Source: Trichomonas vaginalis G3
Taxonomy: Eukaryota > Parabasalia > Trichomonadida > Trichomonadidae
Assembly: GCF_026262505.1 (NCBI RefSeq)
Contig: NC_067208.1
Span: 13,339,962-13,403,961, forward strand
Reading direction: 5' to 3'
Length of the DNA stretch: 64,000 bases
The notes beneath the pieces are model-generated. The model was not told the DNA's origin and did no database searches. It saw nothing but the letters and a program-made list of their open reading frames with translations. Shown piece after piece: positions 38,262 to 49,566 of this stretch. The number at the start of each line of letters is the position of its first letter. Within the stretch, counting starts at the first letter, position 1. A program made the position numbers and the translations under genes.

Positions 38262-40047
38262 GATTTTGAAAAAAATTTGGAGAGAAGAACTCTTCGTTTT
38301 TGAATTTTATCACGATGGTTTTAAAGTATATTAGACACATGTATTGATATTACTATTTTTGTATATTTTGAGAGAAAATCCCTAAAAAGTGAGAAAATCT
38401 AAGACGGTTTGAGAAAATATATAAACTATTGAAAATTTGAATTCAACTTCTAATTTGGAAAAAAGAAATTTGGAAAGAAGAAAAATCAAAAATCGAGATT
38501 TAGACTCAGTATCAAATGGAGAACAAAATGTTTCTTCATATGAAGGGAAAAAATTTTCTTGTGAACAAATAGAGTTTTTAAAATTTTATTGTATGTAATG
38601 AAATAAACAAATATTAAAATTATTTTTTGATAACAAGAAAATTCCCAACAGAAAATATTTGAGACAAAGAAAAAAAGAAAATTGAAAAATATTACTCTCC
38701 TTTATATTTCATGAGATTTTAAATTTATTCTCATAAAATTGACAATTTTATACGTTTAGATGAAAATAATTGATTTTGCTTGAAATAAAAATTATTGTTT
38801 GCTTACAGCTATCAAATAGATTTTTGCTATTTTGATTAAAATTTGTTAATCAAATTAATAAATTTTTTGTAAATATCTTAAATATCTGGATCACTCACTG
38901 ATACAATGAATTGAACGATAAAAATAATACAAACTCAACTAAGTTTCCTGTCTTTCAACTAAAAAAAATTATGCAAATTAAATTGTTTATTCAAATATAA
39001 AACAAAGATGAAGTAATTACAGTTATCATAAACTTTATGAATAACTCTGTAATTGGTTCAGATTTTCGTAAAAATATTTTTATTAATATCGATAAGAATA
39101 CGTTTACCTACTATCACAACATATCGATAAACAAGAGTAGAGTGATTTTTATCATCGAAACTTTTTAAAAGCTGTAAGCTGGAAGGAAAAATCTTGTTTT
39201 TTCTGAGTTAGTTGTAGAACTATTGATGCACGAGTTATCATTGTGATGTAGAAGGATGTCAATGTACTGACTGAAGGATATGAAGTGAATTGAATTTCAT
39301 TGAATTTCAATTTGATCAAAATTTGTTGAAATGATATGAATGTGTCAACATCTGTATCACTCTCTTTCACTCCTTCCCTATTTTTTCGAGAACGAAGCTA
39401 GCTCAGCTTTCGCTGAGCGAATTGACACTTTTGATGCCCTAAACGTACATACTCTCAAATTTATCGAAAAAATTATACCACCTAAACTAGTATATTCTTA
39501 TTTTAAATATGATATTATCCTTAGAATTCACACTAGAATATATTTAAATCAACTTTTAAAAAAGTTCGAATCCTGCGCGTCTCACTTTTTAAATTTTCTA
39601 AAAGGAAAATTATATTCTCCTAAAATGAAAACAATTTTCCGAATTGACATCCTTAAATTAAAGAAAAAATATATCTGCTTTTGAACATGAAAAAAACGGT
39701 TAAACATCTGACAAAATCCAAAATTTTATAGTTAAAATATTATGTGAATTGGCTATATAGTTAAATTATGATATTTATATTTCAATGTATTTCAATTTTT
39801 TTTGAATAATTTCAAATTTATAACTTATAAAAAAAAATCGTAACAATTAATCCATTATACATAACAAATATAATTTCAAAAATTTAAATTAAACGTTAAC
39901 CTATTTGTTTTGACACATATATCATAGTACTAGATATTTGGACCGATTTAACAAGTATTGCAAAATTCGTTGTTTAACCGAAACCAATCTTTCACAAATA
40001 TTTGAGATATCATTCAATTATAATCAAAATTCAGAGCCTCTAAATCA
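38262..40047 (+). other. Intergenic, no gene accepted
   Basis: 1.8 kb, very AT-rich. A 114-codon frame at 39340-39684 has no family resemblance and unconvincing composition. A 7-bp-stem hairpin lies at 39401-39418. Confidence 0.5.
39401..39418. repeat. GC-rich 7-bp hairpin, related to one at 48241
   Basis: GCTCAGC-TTTC-GCTGAGC. Read on the minus strand it is CAATTCGCTCAGCGAAAGCT..., matching 48235-48258, where the central A-T pair is a G-C pair. Confidence 0.55.
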
Positions 40048-40074
40048 TCTCATAAATTTAAAAGGTTATCCAAC

Positions 40075-42315
40075 ATGTTATCCTATCTAGTTACTTTTGC
40101 TTTTAGTGAAACAGAAATCACACATACTAAATACCTTTATGCCTATTGGAAGGACACCACTTATTCCGCCTTTGATATCAAATACAATGAGAGAGCAGAT
40201 ACAGGCGGTACCTCTTGGGTCATGACAACCTATAGCTTTGGTGGATGGAAGCCCGTATTTACTGTTGATAATGATCCCACCCTAATTAAAATGCCCGGAA
40301 CTAGACATGGTAAAGCAAACTATAGGAATATTTATTCTGATATCAAAGTTGAAAAGGTTCCACTCGGTGATAAGTATCTTCTTGTTTCCTTCCTTCTTAC
40401 CAACAAAGATACAGTTCCTCACACAATCAACGTTTCATCTTATGCAGATATTATGATTAAAAATAACGACCACGCAAAATGCACATGGTATGGCAATCGT
40501 CGTGGCTTAACAATGTACGACAAATACACCAACATTACCTTAACGTTGCTTGCCAAGGGTGGTTACAAAGTTTCTGATTATGATCAATTCTGGTATGGAA
40601 TGTATGGTATTGGCTATCACTACTTTTATCAATTGGAAAGTGACGAGCCACTTGTCAATACTGACTCCGTATTCTCTATCAGCTGGACCCGCCGTGATAT
40701 TTATCCAAATGAAACACTTGTTTTCTCAACATTAATGGGTGTTGGCGCTGATCTTAGAAATCCATCATTAATAAATATCGAAACTAATTTCCAAGAAAAC
40801 TATGATCCAAATACTGAAATTACTGTTAACGGTGTTGTTAATGATGTTGATGCTAACGAAACAGTTGATGTCTACTACGAGTTCAACAATGGCCCAAGAC
40901 AATTCCTTAAAAGATTTGAAACTGATAAGGTTAATGGTGGCATTTCTAATGGTCAGTTCAGCTTCAAAGTTCAACTCGGTTCTGAAGTCGCTAGATATCC
41001 ATTAAAGGTTTACGCCATTGACTCATTCGAATTGACATCTAACGTTTTCGAGAAGAACCTTCTTGTCAACCAAGCACCAAGAGTTTCATTCACAACAAGA
41101 CCAAATGATGAGTACTTCACAGGTGGTATCGTCGTCGTTGAAGGCCGTATCTGGGATGATACAAAGGCCACCCTCAAGTACAAGGTCGATGATGGTTACA
41201 ACTGGAACACTGATGTAACACTTATCGAGTGCAACAGACAAGAAAAGACATTCCGTAAGTCCTTCCCAATCCAAGAAAGCTATATCAACTTCGGTGACCA
41301 CGTCATCTACATTTGGGCTGAAGATGAATTCGGTGTCAAGTCCACAATCATCAGCTCACCATTCAAGTACACGCAGTTGCATACACCAGAAATCCAGTTC
41401 ACAACACCTCAAACATCCATAGAAAACAAGTATAGAGGTGATACAATCACAATTTCTGGTAAAGTCCGTGATGTCGATGCAAACCAAGTAGTTACCATCT
41501 ACTACAAGAAGCCAGAAAACGATCCAACAACACCAGCTGAAAACTACTACTCATTCAACACAAACGATGCCAATCGTGACTGGGTTGATTTCGAACTCGA
41601 ATACGTAATTCCAGATCATTTGCCATTTGGTGAGCATAGCTTAATCATCTTCGCTATTGATAGCAGAAACGCTAACTCTGCTGACTTGCATTACAGGTTC
41701 AATGTCATCAGACACACAACTACAAACCCAACACCAATTGATCCAACACCAACACCAGGCGATGAGTACGAAGATATCGTTGATTCCAGCTACAGCGGTC
41801 CCTCTGCTGATTCAGAAATCCCAACAATCACATGCACAAGTGTCGCTGATATCAACGATGATCTTTACGAATCTTGCACCATCACAACAACAACAATTAT
41901 CATCAAGACATCTGAAATCCCAACACCAAAGCCAACACCAGATCAAACAGCAGGCCCAGCCCCAGTTCCATCAGCTTCTGAAGAGGCTCCATGGGGCGGA
42001 GATGGCGATGCTGCTAAGGAAGGAAGCTCTCAAAAGTCTAAGACCGATAAGAAGAAGATGCTCATCATCGGTTGCGCTGCTGGTGGTGTTGCAGCAGTCG
42101 CTTGCGCTGCAGCAGCAGTTCTCATCCATGAGGCTATTAAGAAACCAAAGGACTTCGTTTTCGACGAAGAGAACGGAGAGTTCGTTGAAGCCGATGGAAA
42201 CGGTGCTGCTAATGAGGGCGATAACCCAATTTATGATGAAAACGGTGCGGATGATCCATTTGCTGATGAATTTGATGAGGAAGACGGTCATGTTGAGGGT
42301 ATCTTCCCAGCATAA
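40075..42315 (+). CDS. Predicted surface glycoprotein with Ig-like/cadherin-like repeats and one membrane anchor
   Basis: 746-residue type I membrane protein of unknown function. A short hydrophobic N-terminus (LSYLVTFAF) may be a signal peptide. Residues ~20-240 form a unique beta-rich domain. Residues ~245-560 hold three or more repeated beta modules with phrases such as VNGVVNDVDANETVDVYYEF and ISGKVRDVDANQVVTIYYKK. A Pro/Thr-rich linker with PTPxP repeats follows. The membrane helix is at ~662-684 (MLIIGCAAGGVAAVACAAAA) and the 62-residue tail is very acidic. This layout is common in Trichomonas surface-protein families linked to adherence; a role in adherence is inferred. Codon use becomes more C-ending toward the C-terminus. 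The nearest initiators are TCATCT and TCATAA at 40045-40055. Confidence 0.75.
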   Translation: MLSYLVTFAFSETEITHTKYLYAYWKDTTYSAFDIKYNERADTGGTSWVMTTYSFGGWKPVFTVDNDPTLIKMPGTRHGKANYRNIYSDIKVEKVPLGDKYLLVSFLLTNKDTVPHTINVSSYADIMIKNNDHAKCTWYGNRRGLTMYDKYTNITLTLLAKGGYKVSDYDQFWYGMYGIGYHYFYQLESDEPLVNTDSVFSISWTRRDIYPNETLVFSTLMGVGADLRNPSLINIETNFQENYDPNTEITVNGVVNDVDANETVDVYYEFNNGPRQFLKRFETDKVNGGISNGQFSFKVQLGSEVARYPLKVYAIDSFELTSNVFEKNLLVNQAPRVSFTTRPNDEYFTGGIVVVEGRIWDDTKATLKYKVDDGYNWNTDVTLIECNRQEKTFRKSFPIQESYINFGDHVIYIWAEDEFGVKSTIISSPFKYTQLHTPEIQFTTPQTSIENKYRGDTITISGKVRDVDANQVVTIYYKKPENDPTTPAENYYSFNTNDANRDWVDFELEYVIPDHLPFGEHSLIIFAIDSRNANSADLHYRFNVIRHTTTNPTPIDPTPTPGDEYEDIVDSSYSGPSADSEIPTITCTSVADINDDLYESCTITTTTIIIKTSEIPTPKPTPDQTAGPAPVPSASEEAPWGGDGDAAKEGSSQKSKTDKKKMLIIGCAAGGVAAVACAAAAVLIHEAIKKPKDFVFDEENGEFVEADGNGAANEGDNPIYDENGADDPFADEFDEEDGHVEGIFPA

Positions 42316-42765
42316 GTTATTTTAGTTACTTAATAAATATTTCACCAGACTTGGTTTTTATAATTTTTAATTTATTATTTATTCAGGAAATCTAATTTCT
42401 TATAATGAATTTCTTTTTTCTTATTATTTGGGAAAAAGTATCATAGCACACTTAATTCTACTAGAATTGGAATAGAAACATTAGGTAGTTCATTGTATTT
42501 AGTGCATTTTCTTCAGTTCGGAAATTAAAATTAATAAATAAAAGCTAGTTGAATACATTTTTAATTATTCTCACAAAACACATAGTCTTTTACTCATCTT
42601 CATTTGAAATATTTTTGACTTCACTCAAAAAATTGATCTGCACTTTGCTGAATTATTTAGATATTTATCAAATTTTCGCCATCAAAATCTACAAGAATCA
42701 TTTTAATGAACTGATTAACTTTAAAAAAGCTTTCTTTCGTTTTCCAATTTCTCATTTTTTGATTG
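42316..42765 (+). other. Intergenic, no gene accepted
   Basis: AT-rich spacer. A 92-codon frame (42549-42827) overlaps the start of the DnaJ-like gene and is probably chance. Confidence 0.5.
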
Positions 42766-42771
42766 TCACTT
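42766..42771 (+). promoter_or_regulatory. Initiator (Inr) of the DnaJ-like gene
   Basis: TCACTT, with A42768 sixteen bases before ATG 42784. Confidence 0.6.
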
Positions 42772-42783
42772 TTGTAATTAATC

Positions 42784-43743
42784 ATGAATCTTTTTCTTTT
42801 TTCCTTTCGCCTTCCTGCAGGATATGAGAGTAATTCGTCGGAATTTGATCCGTATTTTGCACTTGGCCTAAAGAAATATGCAACTTCAAAAGAAATTGAA
42901 AGATCTTACAAAAGATTTATTAATTTTAGAAAATTACAGAAAAACCCATCACAAAAAATGATTGATCAATGGAATGATATCGAAAGGGCATATAGTATAT
43001 TAAAAAATGAAGCAAGTAGATCTATTTTTGACCAAATAGGAAATGAAGCTTTCGAGCATGATAACTTTTCAATAATAGCATACCGAAGCGATCAAGAAAT
43101 CATGGCTCTCAACTACTTTGATTCAAATAAAGCATTTCAAGTGAAAGATTTTGGAGGAATTATTAACTTTCCACTTTACCTCGAGTTGCAAGATTTTATG
43201 ACTGGAAAACGAAAGAACTTCCATATATTTCAATCAGTCCCTTGCGTTTGCAGTCAAAAAGCAAAAACGTGTAAAAAATGTCAAAGTTCTCCTTGGGTAT
43301 CACAATATCAGCACTATACTTTATCTATTCCTAAAGGTACACGACCAAATTCTCGCATTTTTGCTAAAAACGTTACCGATTCAGAGAAATACCGTGGAGC
43401 TACAGATGTAATCTTTCTTCTGAAACCAAAACCCAATAAAAACTTCAAATTAGTCGAATACGACCTTTATAGTAACATTACTGTACCTTTAGCCAGCGCA
43501 TTCACCAAACAGACGTATCCATTTAAGAATCTTGATGGACAAACCATCCAATTGACGCTCCAAGATGTTAAGGAAGGCCAGCAAATAACAATTCCTGGAA
43601 AAGGATTCCCTTATCAAAATAGTCCAAAATCCCGCGGAAATTTGATTCTGACCGTCACATATGAGTTCCCACATAATTTAACAGAGGATCAGAAATCTAA
43701 AATCAAAAATATTCTTTCTGATGATATTTCCGATTATAAATAA
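42784..43743 (+). CDS. DnaJ-like protein with a J-like domain lacking HPD
   Basis: 319-residue Hsp40-type protein. The J-like domain (~22-86) has the helix I/II and III/IV pattern (DPYFALGLKKYATSKEIERS, WNDIERAYSILKNEASRSIF). The loop that should carry HPD reads NFRKLQKNPSQ, so it probably cannot stimulate Hsp70 ATPase in the usual way. A reduced zinc-finger region has only four cysteines (154, 156, 163, 166) instead of eight. The C-terminal substrate-binding halves follow (~180-310, with GRPNSR-like GTRPNSRIF and IPGKGFPY, typical of CTD-II). A short hydrophobic start (MNLFLFSFRL) may be a signal peptide, giving an ERdj3-like arrangement, but this is uncertain. It looks intact. Confidence 0.85.
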   Translation: MNLFLFSFRLPAGYESNSSEFDPYFALGLKKYATSKEIERSYKRFINFRKLQKNPSQKMIDQWNDIERAYSILKNEASRSIFDQIGNEAFEHDNFSIIAYRSDQEIMALNYFDSNKAFQVKDFGGIINFPLYLELQDFMTGKRKNFHIFQSVPCVCSQKAKTCKKCQSSPWVSQYQHYTLSIPKGTRPNSRIFAKNVTDSEKYRGATDVIFLLKPKPNKNFKLVEYDLYSNITVPLASAFTKQTYPFKNLDGQTIQLTLQDVKEGQQITIPGKGFPYQNSPKSRGNLILTVTYEFPHNLTEDQKSKIKNILSDDISDYK

Positions 43744-44498
43744 AGATGTATTGTATTTTTGGAATAATCATTCTATTGTTTTTACCATTTAGCTGAGTTT
43801 GCACCCTTCCGGTAGTATTTTCATCATCTTTCTCAGAATTTTGATCAAAATTTATAACTGATAAATGATATTCTGAAGGATTAACATCAACAATTGTTAA
43901 TTATATCCAATATACTCTATAAATACGCAATTAAAAAGAGATACAATGTCCTTTTTTACGGATGACATTTCCCAAGATTCAACTGACAAGTCGCAAATTA
44001 TATCTGAATCTTACTACATACACAAACAATGCGAATCCAACTAGTGAAATAGAAAATTTCCCGCTGCACTGAATCGAAAATTTTATTTACGAGAGTGTAT
44101 AGCCCGAAACAGTTGAAAAAGTCCGCTTAGGATGCATACATATTATAGACATCAGTAATCAGCAATTTTAACAGAACTTGGAATTACGAAATTTGTATAG
44201 TATGTCATTAAGGAACTCAATTTATGATTTTTGAAATATCTTCTGAGGTGGCATCGTGGATATCATAAAATTAGGGTGACCCTAAAGTAGCTTACTAAAA
44301 AACGATGAGGGGAAAAAATTTATTTGAGTCTGAAATTTATCGATAAACCATGATCACATCAAATGAAATATCTTTAATATTACCCGTTAGCTTTTGTCTA
44401 CCCCGTCAGAGCCAAAAGTATATATTTATATAAATTCTCTCGCACATTTAAAATGTTTACCCTTCTCAAAAATTCACTCTCAATTTGAAACCATTCAA
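43744..44498 (+). other. Intergenic, no gene seen
   Basis: 750 bases of AT-rich DNA without recognised features. Confidence 0.55.
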
Positions 44499-44504
44499 TC
44501 ATTG
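44499..44504 (+). promoter_or_regulatory. Initiator (Inr) of the AGC kinase gene
   Basis: TCATTG, with A44501 twenty-nine bases before ATG 44530. Confidence 0.45.
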
Positions 44505-44529
44505 AATTTTATTTTTTTCGAAACAAAAT

Positions 44530-45822
44530 ATGAATAACCTATCTACCACTGGCGGCTGGCTTTCGAAGAGAGGTCTCTTAGGCATTTGGAGCCAACGTTA
44601 TTGCAAGTTAATTGGCACTCAGTTAGTCATTTCAAAATCCGAGAAAATCAACAATTCTGAACAAACAATTGAAATTAATCCGAATGCAAAGATTCAGATA
44701 GTCTCAGATCAGAAGAAACCACGCTTCTTCCTCGAAGATACAAACGGTGAGACAGCTCTTCTTGAAGCAAAGTCAACACAAGAAATGATGCAATGGGTAT
44801 TACTCTTAAGAGGCGCTACATTCTGGAATCCGGACTTGAATATGGACTATTTCGAAGTAATTAGTGTCATCGGTCAAGGTTATTACGGAAAAGTACGTTT
44901 AGTCAAGTCAAAAGCCGATGGTGAATTATTTGCTATCAAATCAATTAGAAAATCAAAGCTCATTGAACAAAAAGAAATTAAAACCGTTCTAAATGAAAGA
45001 AATATCATGATCAAGGCTGATCATCCTTTCATTGTTCAATTGAAATTTGCTTTTCAGTCATCTTCCAAATTCTATTTGGGATTAGAGTATGTACCAGGAG
45101 GTGAGTTATTCGCCCACATTAAACGTGATGGTTTCCTTCACGAAGAGGAATATAAGCTCGTTCTCGCCCAAGTTGCCCTCGTTTTGAACCATCTCCATAG
45201 CATCGGAGTCATCTATCGAGACATGAAGCCCGAAAACATCATGATCGGCCAGGATGGCTATATCAAGTTAACCGACTTTGGCCTTGCAAAGGATATCACT
45301 GTTGAAGACACAACTTCAACATTTTGTGGAACACCAGATTACATCGCTCCAGAGGTTGTTCGTGGCTTAAACTACGATAAAAGCGTAGATTGGTGGGCTC
45401 TTGGCATTTTGGCCTTCGAACTTATGTACCACAGAACACCATTCCATAGCCAGAACAGAGATAAGACATATCGTAAGATTGTCAACGATTCTCCAAAGTT
45501 CCCAGAATATGCTTCCGAAGTTGAGAAGTCTTTCATCATGGGACTCTTAAACAAGGAGCCAAAACAAAGATTTGGCTTCAAGGAAGTCAAAGAACACCAA
45601 TTCTTTGGAAATATTAACTTTGATGATGTTTTGGCCAAAAAGATCCAGCCATATTATGTACCTCAGATCGAAGACCCAACAAATGTTAAATACTTCGATG
45701 CAGAATTTACAAACGAAACAAAGGCAGATTCCTTTGTTGCTCCAATCATAGGAGATGAAGCTGTTGTTCCTGGCTTCTCATATGTAGAGTGCGATTCTAT
45801 TCTTGCTCCTTCAGTTATGTAA
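44530..45822 (+). CDS. AGC-family protein kinase with N-terminal PH domain (Akt/PKB-like)
   Basis: 430 residues. The PH domain at ~5-95 (GGWLSKRGLLGIWSQRYCKL to MMQWVLLLRG) should bind phosphoinositides or proteins at membranes. The kinase domain at ~108-358 has IGQGYYGKV (114-122), Lys137, YRDMKPEN (Asp231) and DFG (249-251). The activation loop is TFCGTPDYIAPE, with Thr264 at the PDK1 site of AGC kinases. The C-tail ends with a hydrophobic-motif-like PGFSY (Ser417 matching the Akt Ser473 position). Order and motifs fit Akt/PKB; trichomonads have several such paralogues. All catalytic residues are present, so it is predicted active. It acts in growth or stress signalling by family analogy. 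Confidence 0.94.
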   Translation: MNNLSTTGGWLSKRGLLGIWSQRYCKLIGTQLVISKSEKINNSEQTIEINPNAKIQIVSDQKKPRFFLEDTNGETALLEAKSTQEMMQWVLLLRGATFWNPDLNMDYFEVISVIGQGYYGKVRLVKSKADGELFAIKSIRKSKLIEQKEIKTVLNERNIMIKADHPFIVQLKFAFQSSSKFYLGLEYVPGGELFAHIKRDGFLHEEEYKLVLAQVALVLNHLHSIGVIYRDMKPENIMIGQDGYIKLTDFGLAKDITVEDTTSTFCGTPDYIAPEVVRGLNYDKSVDWWALGILAFELMYHRTPFHSQNRDKTYRKIVNDSPKFPEYASEVEKSFIMGLLNKEPKQRFGFKEVKEHQFFGNINFDDVLAKKIQPYYVPQIEDPTNVKYFDAEFTNETKADSFVAPIIGDEAVVPGFSYVECDSILAPSVM

Positions 45823-46163
45823 TAAAAATTGTATGTAATTTTTTTTATAGATTTGGACATTTTTTAATAAAACACAAACCACCCATCGACAATATAATAC
45901 ATCATCCTATTAAAATTAGTTAAATACGATGAATCAATAAAATTATTGCTTTATTTCAACTGATATCCAGATTTAGCACCGCATATATTAGACCTATTGG
46001 CCTATGTATATGATATGGTAAGGCCCTTGTCCTGTAGATATGTTCAATTTACTTTGTGACATTTGATTTTCATTATTATTTTCCACTTTAAAGGCGATTC
46101 TGAAATATTTGGCAAATTATATGGAGATGTGGAAACCATTTTGTCATTTTTTCATATCAAAGA
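45823..46163 (+). other. Intergenic, left flank of the 46172 element
   Basis: AT-rich; no accepted gene. A 62-codon frame (46109-46297) crosses the element's left edge and is not credible as one gene. Confidence 0.5.
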
Positions 46164-46171
46164 ATTATTTC
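46164..46171. repeat. Left target-site duplication of the 3.4-kb element
   Basis: ATTATTTC, repeated exactly at 49567-49574. Confidence 0.7.
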
Positions 46172-46190
46172 AGAGGTAGGGCAACGATAG
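46172..46190 (+). repeat. Left terminal inverted repeat, 19 bp
   Basis: AGAGGTAGGGCAACGATAG, found inverted at 49548-49566. Confidence 0.82.
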
Positions 46191-48240
46191 AAAATTTTTG
46201 GAAAAAAACTTCGGAGATCTTAAACGTATCATATTCCCTGCATGGTTTGGTATCTTCCGCCATGCGTTGTGCCAAACATATTGACACTTTCCAATAATTA
46301 ATTTATGGTATGAGTCACAGAGTTAGATTATAAAAAGAAAGTAAATAATTGCAATTAGAAATCATATATGTCGGAAATCAAATGTTGACGAGCAGAAACC
46401 TTTTACTCATCATAAAAGAGATAAATCACTAAAGATTTGTATACATTAAAATTTGATATTTGGTGCTCGAAAACTGTCTGATGGGACTCCTCCAAAATGA
46501 ACCAATCTATCGCTGAGGACCAAATTAGATGATGTGGATGGTGTATTCTCTAATTCTAACTTAGGAAGAATGGGAACAAAACGAATGACGACAACAACAT
46601 GTCAAACATAGATTAAATATCTATGAATCAATAAAGTATACGTGCATTGAAGGTGATAACGATCACTTGATGCTTATAACTCTTTGACTAAATTATGCAA
46701 TAATTAAATATAATCATTTTTATATTTTTATACTGATAGTAATTAATATACTATCCTGCTTAATAAATGGTATGATCAAATTTGTTTGAAAATTTAATTA
46801 TGTATATGAAACTATGTCTTCTATATAAAAATCAAAATTTTCTAACGAACCTAGATTGAACCTTTATGAAAATCTATCATTTTTGTTAATTGAGTTAATA
46901 TGAATCTTTTACATATGTATATATAGCATTGATAGCTTATATAATCATGGTTTATTCCATATTAACATATTTTTTCAGTTAAATTTGTTAATAATATCAT
47001 GTAACAAATTAATTCAAGATTAGAATGTCTACAAAATGCTAACAAATAAGAACAAAATACGATTTCTCGACTTAAATTTTAATATGGAGTAGTTTTTCGT
47101 TTAAATCTAATTAAAAATGAATAAAAACTTATCTTGTACTATTTTCATTCAAAGATTTTAATAATGTAAATCATGCATTTTCATAATTCAGTACAGTTCT
47201 TTTTAGAATTAAAGTTGATGAGGATGATATTTGTGATTTAAAATAATTTGTTAATGTTCACCTTTTATTCATCACCTTGTGGTATGCCCTAAAGCAATAG
47301 CATTATCAATTCTGCTGAATTGATCAACTCAAAATTCCAAAAAAAATTCAAAATTTCAAAAATGAAATTAAACAATTTGAATTTCACATGAAAAAATCAA
47401 TTTCGAAAAAAATTTGGAAAATCAAAGTATTTGATAATTAGTCAAATAATCAATTTACATCGTTTTTACTCATAAAAAACAACTAATTTTTGATTTTGAT
47501 ATCATATTTGATAAATACTCATTCCAGAGTTGACGTAATGTATTAATTATTGTTAGAGATATTGCTTTCGCAGCAAAATTTATTTCATGAAGAAAAAAAA
47601 AAATGATTTTATTCCAACAAAAACAAGTAAACACAGATGAATGGAAACGTACTATATTTTCATAAATGTAGTAATCAGCGTGTCGGCTTTTTTTATCATG
47701 TTCGAGTCAAAATGTATTAACTTTATAAGAAATATTCGAAGATTATATGAAGTATTGAGCATTCTTTGTAAATATTTGTAATTCATTACTAACATATATA
47801 ATAAAGTTGTTTTTTTTTCCTTATTGCAATAATTTTGTCTGATTTTAATAACTTTTCATGTATACGAGTTGTGTGAATATGCATCATAATATGCGTAAAT
47901 ATACTTATTTGCGACGAATAATGTGGTTGCATAATGGAGGTGCTAAATTTTGATTTTTAATATGGGGCTTTGGTATGTATAATCATGTTCTTATCTCAAC
48001 GTAGGAGTATTGGTGCAATATGATTAAAATTTACGAGGTTGATCTTAAATTGAATAATTCTGGAGTATAAATCACAATGCAGCTAATTCTATGTTAAAGA
48101 TAGATACAGATTGTAGTAATCAATTAGGGAGTACAAATTCATTCTTTCATTTCTGTCGTATTGAGCAGAAAGGAAGAGATCATAACCCTAGGAAAAAAAG
48201 CCCAAATTTGTCACTTTTCATAGTACGTTAAACTCAATTC

Positions 48241-48258
48241 GCTCGGCGAATGCCGAGC
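48241..48258. repeat. GC-rich 7-bp hairpin
   Basis: GCTCGGC-GAAT-GCCGAGC, preceded by CAATTC. It is related, with a compensating base-pair change, to the hairpin at 39401-39418 on the other strand. Confidence 0.6.
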
Positions 48259-48693
48259 ACACGTACTCATCATTCAACATAATATTCTCATTCTTTGGTT
48301 ATTATAGTGCCAGACAACACAAGATTTCAAAGAATTACTTGAGTTTTCAATTAATCTTAATCCGATTTTAGATTTATCGAGAACTCCATCATCACAATCA
48401 CATACTTCAGTGCGGTAACTACAATTATCCATATACAGAAGGAAGTTCTTTTCGAACAACTCATTTGGAGTCTGTTTTGGAAAGAACTTCTTTCTGTCCG
48501 ACTTAATTTCATAGTTCCTGATCAACCAAAAGACAGAAACCACACACTATCTACTTAGGAAAGGAGTTCTTTCTAAATCTTCCTTAAATTGAGATTTTAC
48601 GAGAGATAACCCTTCTATTGCACTTAAAAATGAACATTTTGATATCTTTAGTATCACACATGGTCATATATAGTATTTCATCTACATGAATAC

Positions 48694-48742
48694 ATTCATC
48701 TTTCGAAGTCTCTCATTAAATGGGAGGCTTCGAAAGATGAAT
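48694..48742. repeat. Long hairpin
   Basis: ATTCATCTTTCGAAG pairs with CTTCGAAAGATGAAT (15 bp). A short CTC/GAG continues the stem and the loop is ~10 bases. No function is evident. Confidence 0.75.
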
Positions 48743-49547
48743 CGTTTTATTCATACAACTTTAAATCTCGAACACATTTAGAGAGTGAGTATATCATTTT
48801 ATTCTTGTTTTGAGTTTATTCTGATTCAAAATTGCAGTGAAAACAGAAGTTCACACATCATATCTGAATGTGAGCTCATCTATACTTATACGATCTCAAT
48901 ACCTCCACTCTAAGCATAAGAGGTGAAGTTATATAAAAATTATCAGATGCGTTGAAGTCTCAAAAGTATTGCCTGAATGCTTGTTTCATATTTGTCCAAG
49001 TAGTTTCAATGAATAAATGTATTGTTTTTTATAATTTCGATTTATTTTTAGAAAATATTCAATATAAACATTTATTGTGTTATTTACATCTCATAAATTC
49101 TCTGTCTAAATCATATAAAAGCGCGTTTTACCCCTATGAATCAAGAAATTCATTCAATATTCATGGTATATTTATTAAATTTATACGATTTACTAATAAT
49201 CAATATTATATCCTCATAAATAGCAATATATTTTGGTAATCTATGATAATCATATACAATATTTGAAATCAAATTTTCATTAGTTTAGGTTCCTTGTTAA
49301 TAGTAAACCATTATATTTATTACTAATAATAAAATCTATGTGTCGTATTGAAATTCAATAAAATTACTTATTCGGTCCAAAAAAACAAATTAGATAAAAT
49401 TTTTCTTTTTTTATGTAATTTTTGTTTTTCATTTTTCTCAAGATCCTAAGTTATGTTCGAACTTTTGACATCATATCCTATCATGCTAGGCTATATATTA
49501 TAGCATATCCAAAAGGCAAGGAAATCTATCAGAGAAGCCTTTTTGAC

Positions 49548-49566
49548 CTATCGTTGCCCTACCTCT
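49548..49566 (-). repeat. Right terminal inverted repeat, 19 bp
   Basis: CTATCGTTGCCCTACCTCT, the exact reverse complement of 46172-46190. Confidence 0.82.

Larger units (their letters stand above)
46172..49566. mobile_element. Gene-poor 3.4-kb DNA transposon with 19-bp inverted ends
   Basis: 3395 bp bounded by the perfect inverted repeat AGAGGTAGGGCAACGATAG and flanked by the direct repeat ATTATTTC (8 bp), both readable on the sequence. An 8-bp duplication would fit hAT-type elements, but the ends lack the usual CAG start, so the superfamily stays open. No intact transposase is present. Inside are AT-rich DNA, a low-stop stretch on the plus strand at ~48310-48680 that may be a gene relic, and two hairpins (48241-48258, 48694-48742). 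It is either a decayed element or a non-autonomous one with filler DNA. Confidence 0.72.

Noticed and set aside
37351-38270. Target-site duplication at MITE copy C
   Set aside because: Flanks TTCAAAT and GATTTTGA are not direct repeats; I do not claim one.
39340-39684. 114-codon plus-strand frame, and the opposite-strand frame 39152-39370
   Set aside because: They share an AT-rich spacer, show no domain or initiator, and the first spans a hairpin.
46109-46297. 62-codon frame (MANYMEMWKPF..)
   Set aside because: It crosses the left boundary of the 3.4-kb element, so it cannot be a single ancestral gene.
48310-48680. Possible gene relic on the plus strand (TTQDFKELLEFSINLNPILD..)
   Set aside because: Few stops for AT-rich DNA, but five remain and no family is recognisable. 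Not strong enough to call; mentioned under the element. The 89-codon minus-strand frame opposite is likewise unsupported.
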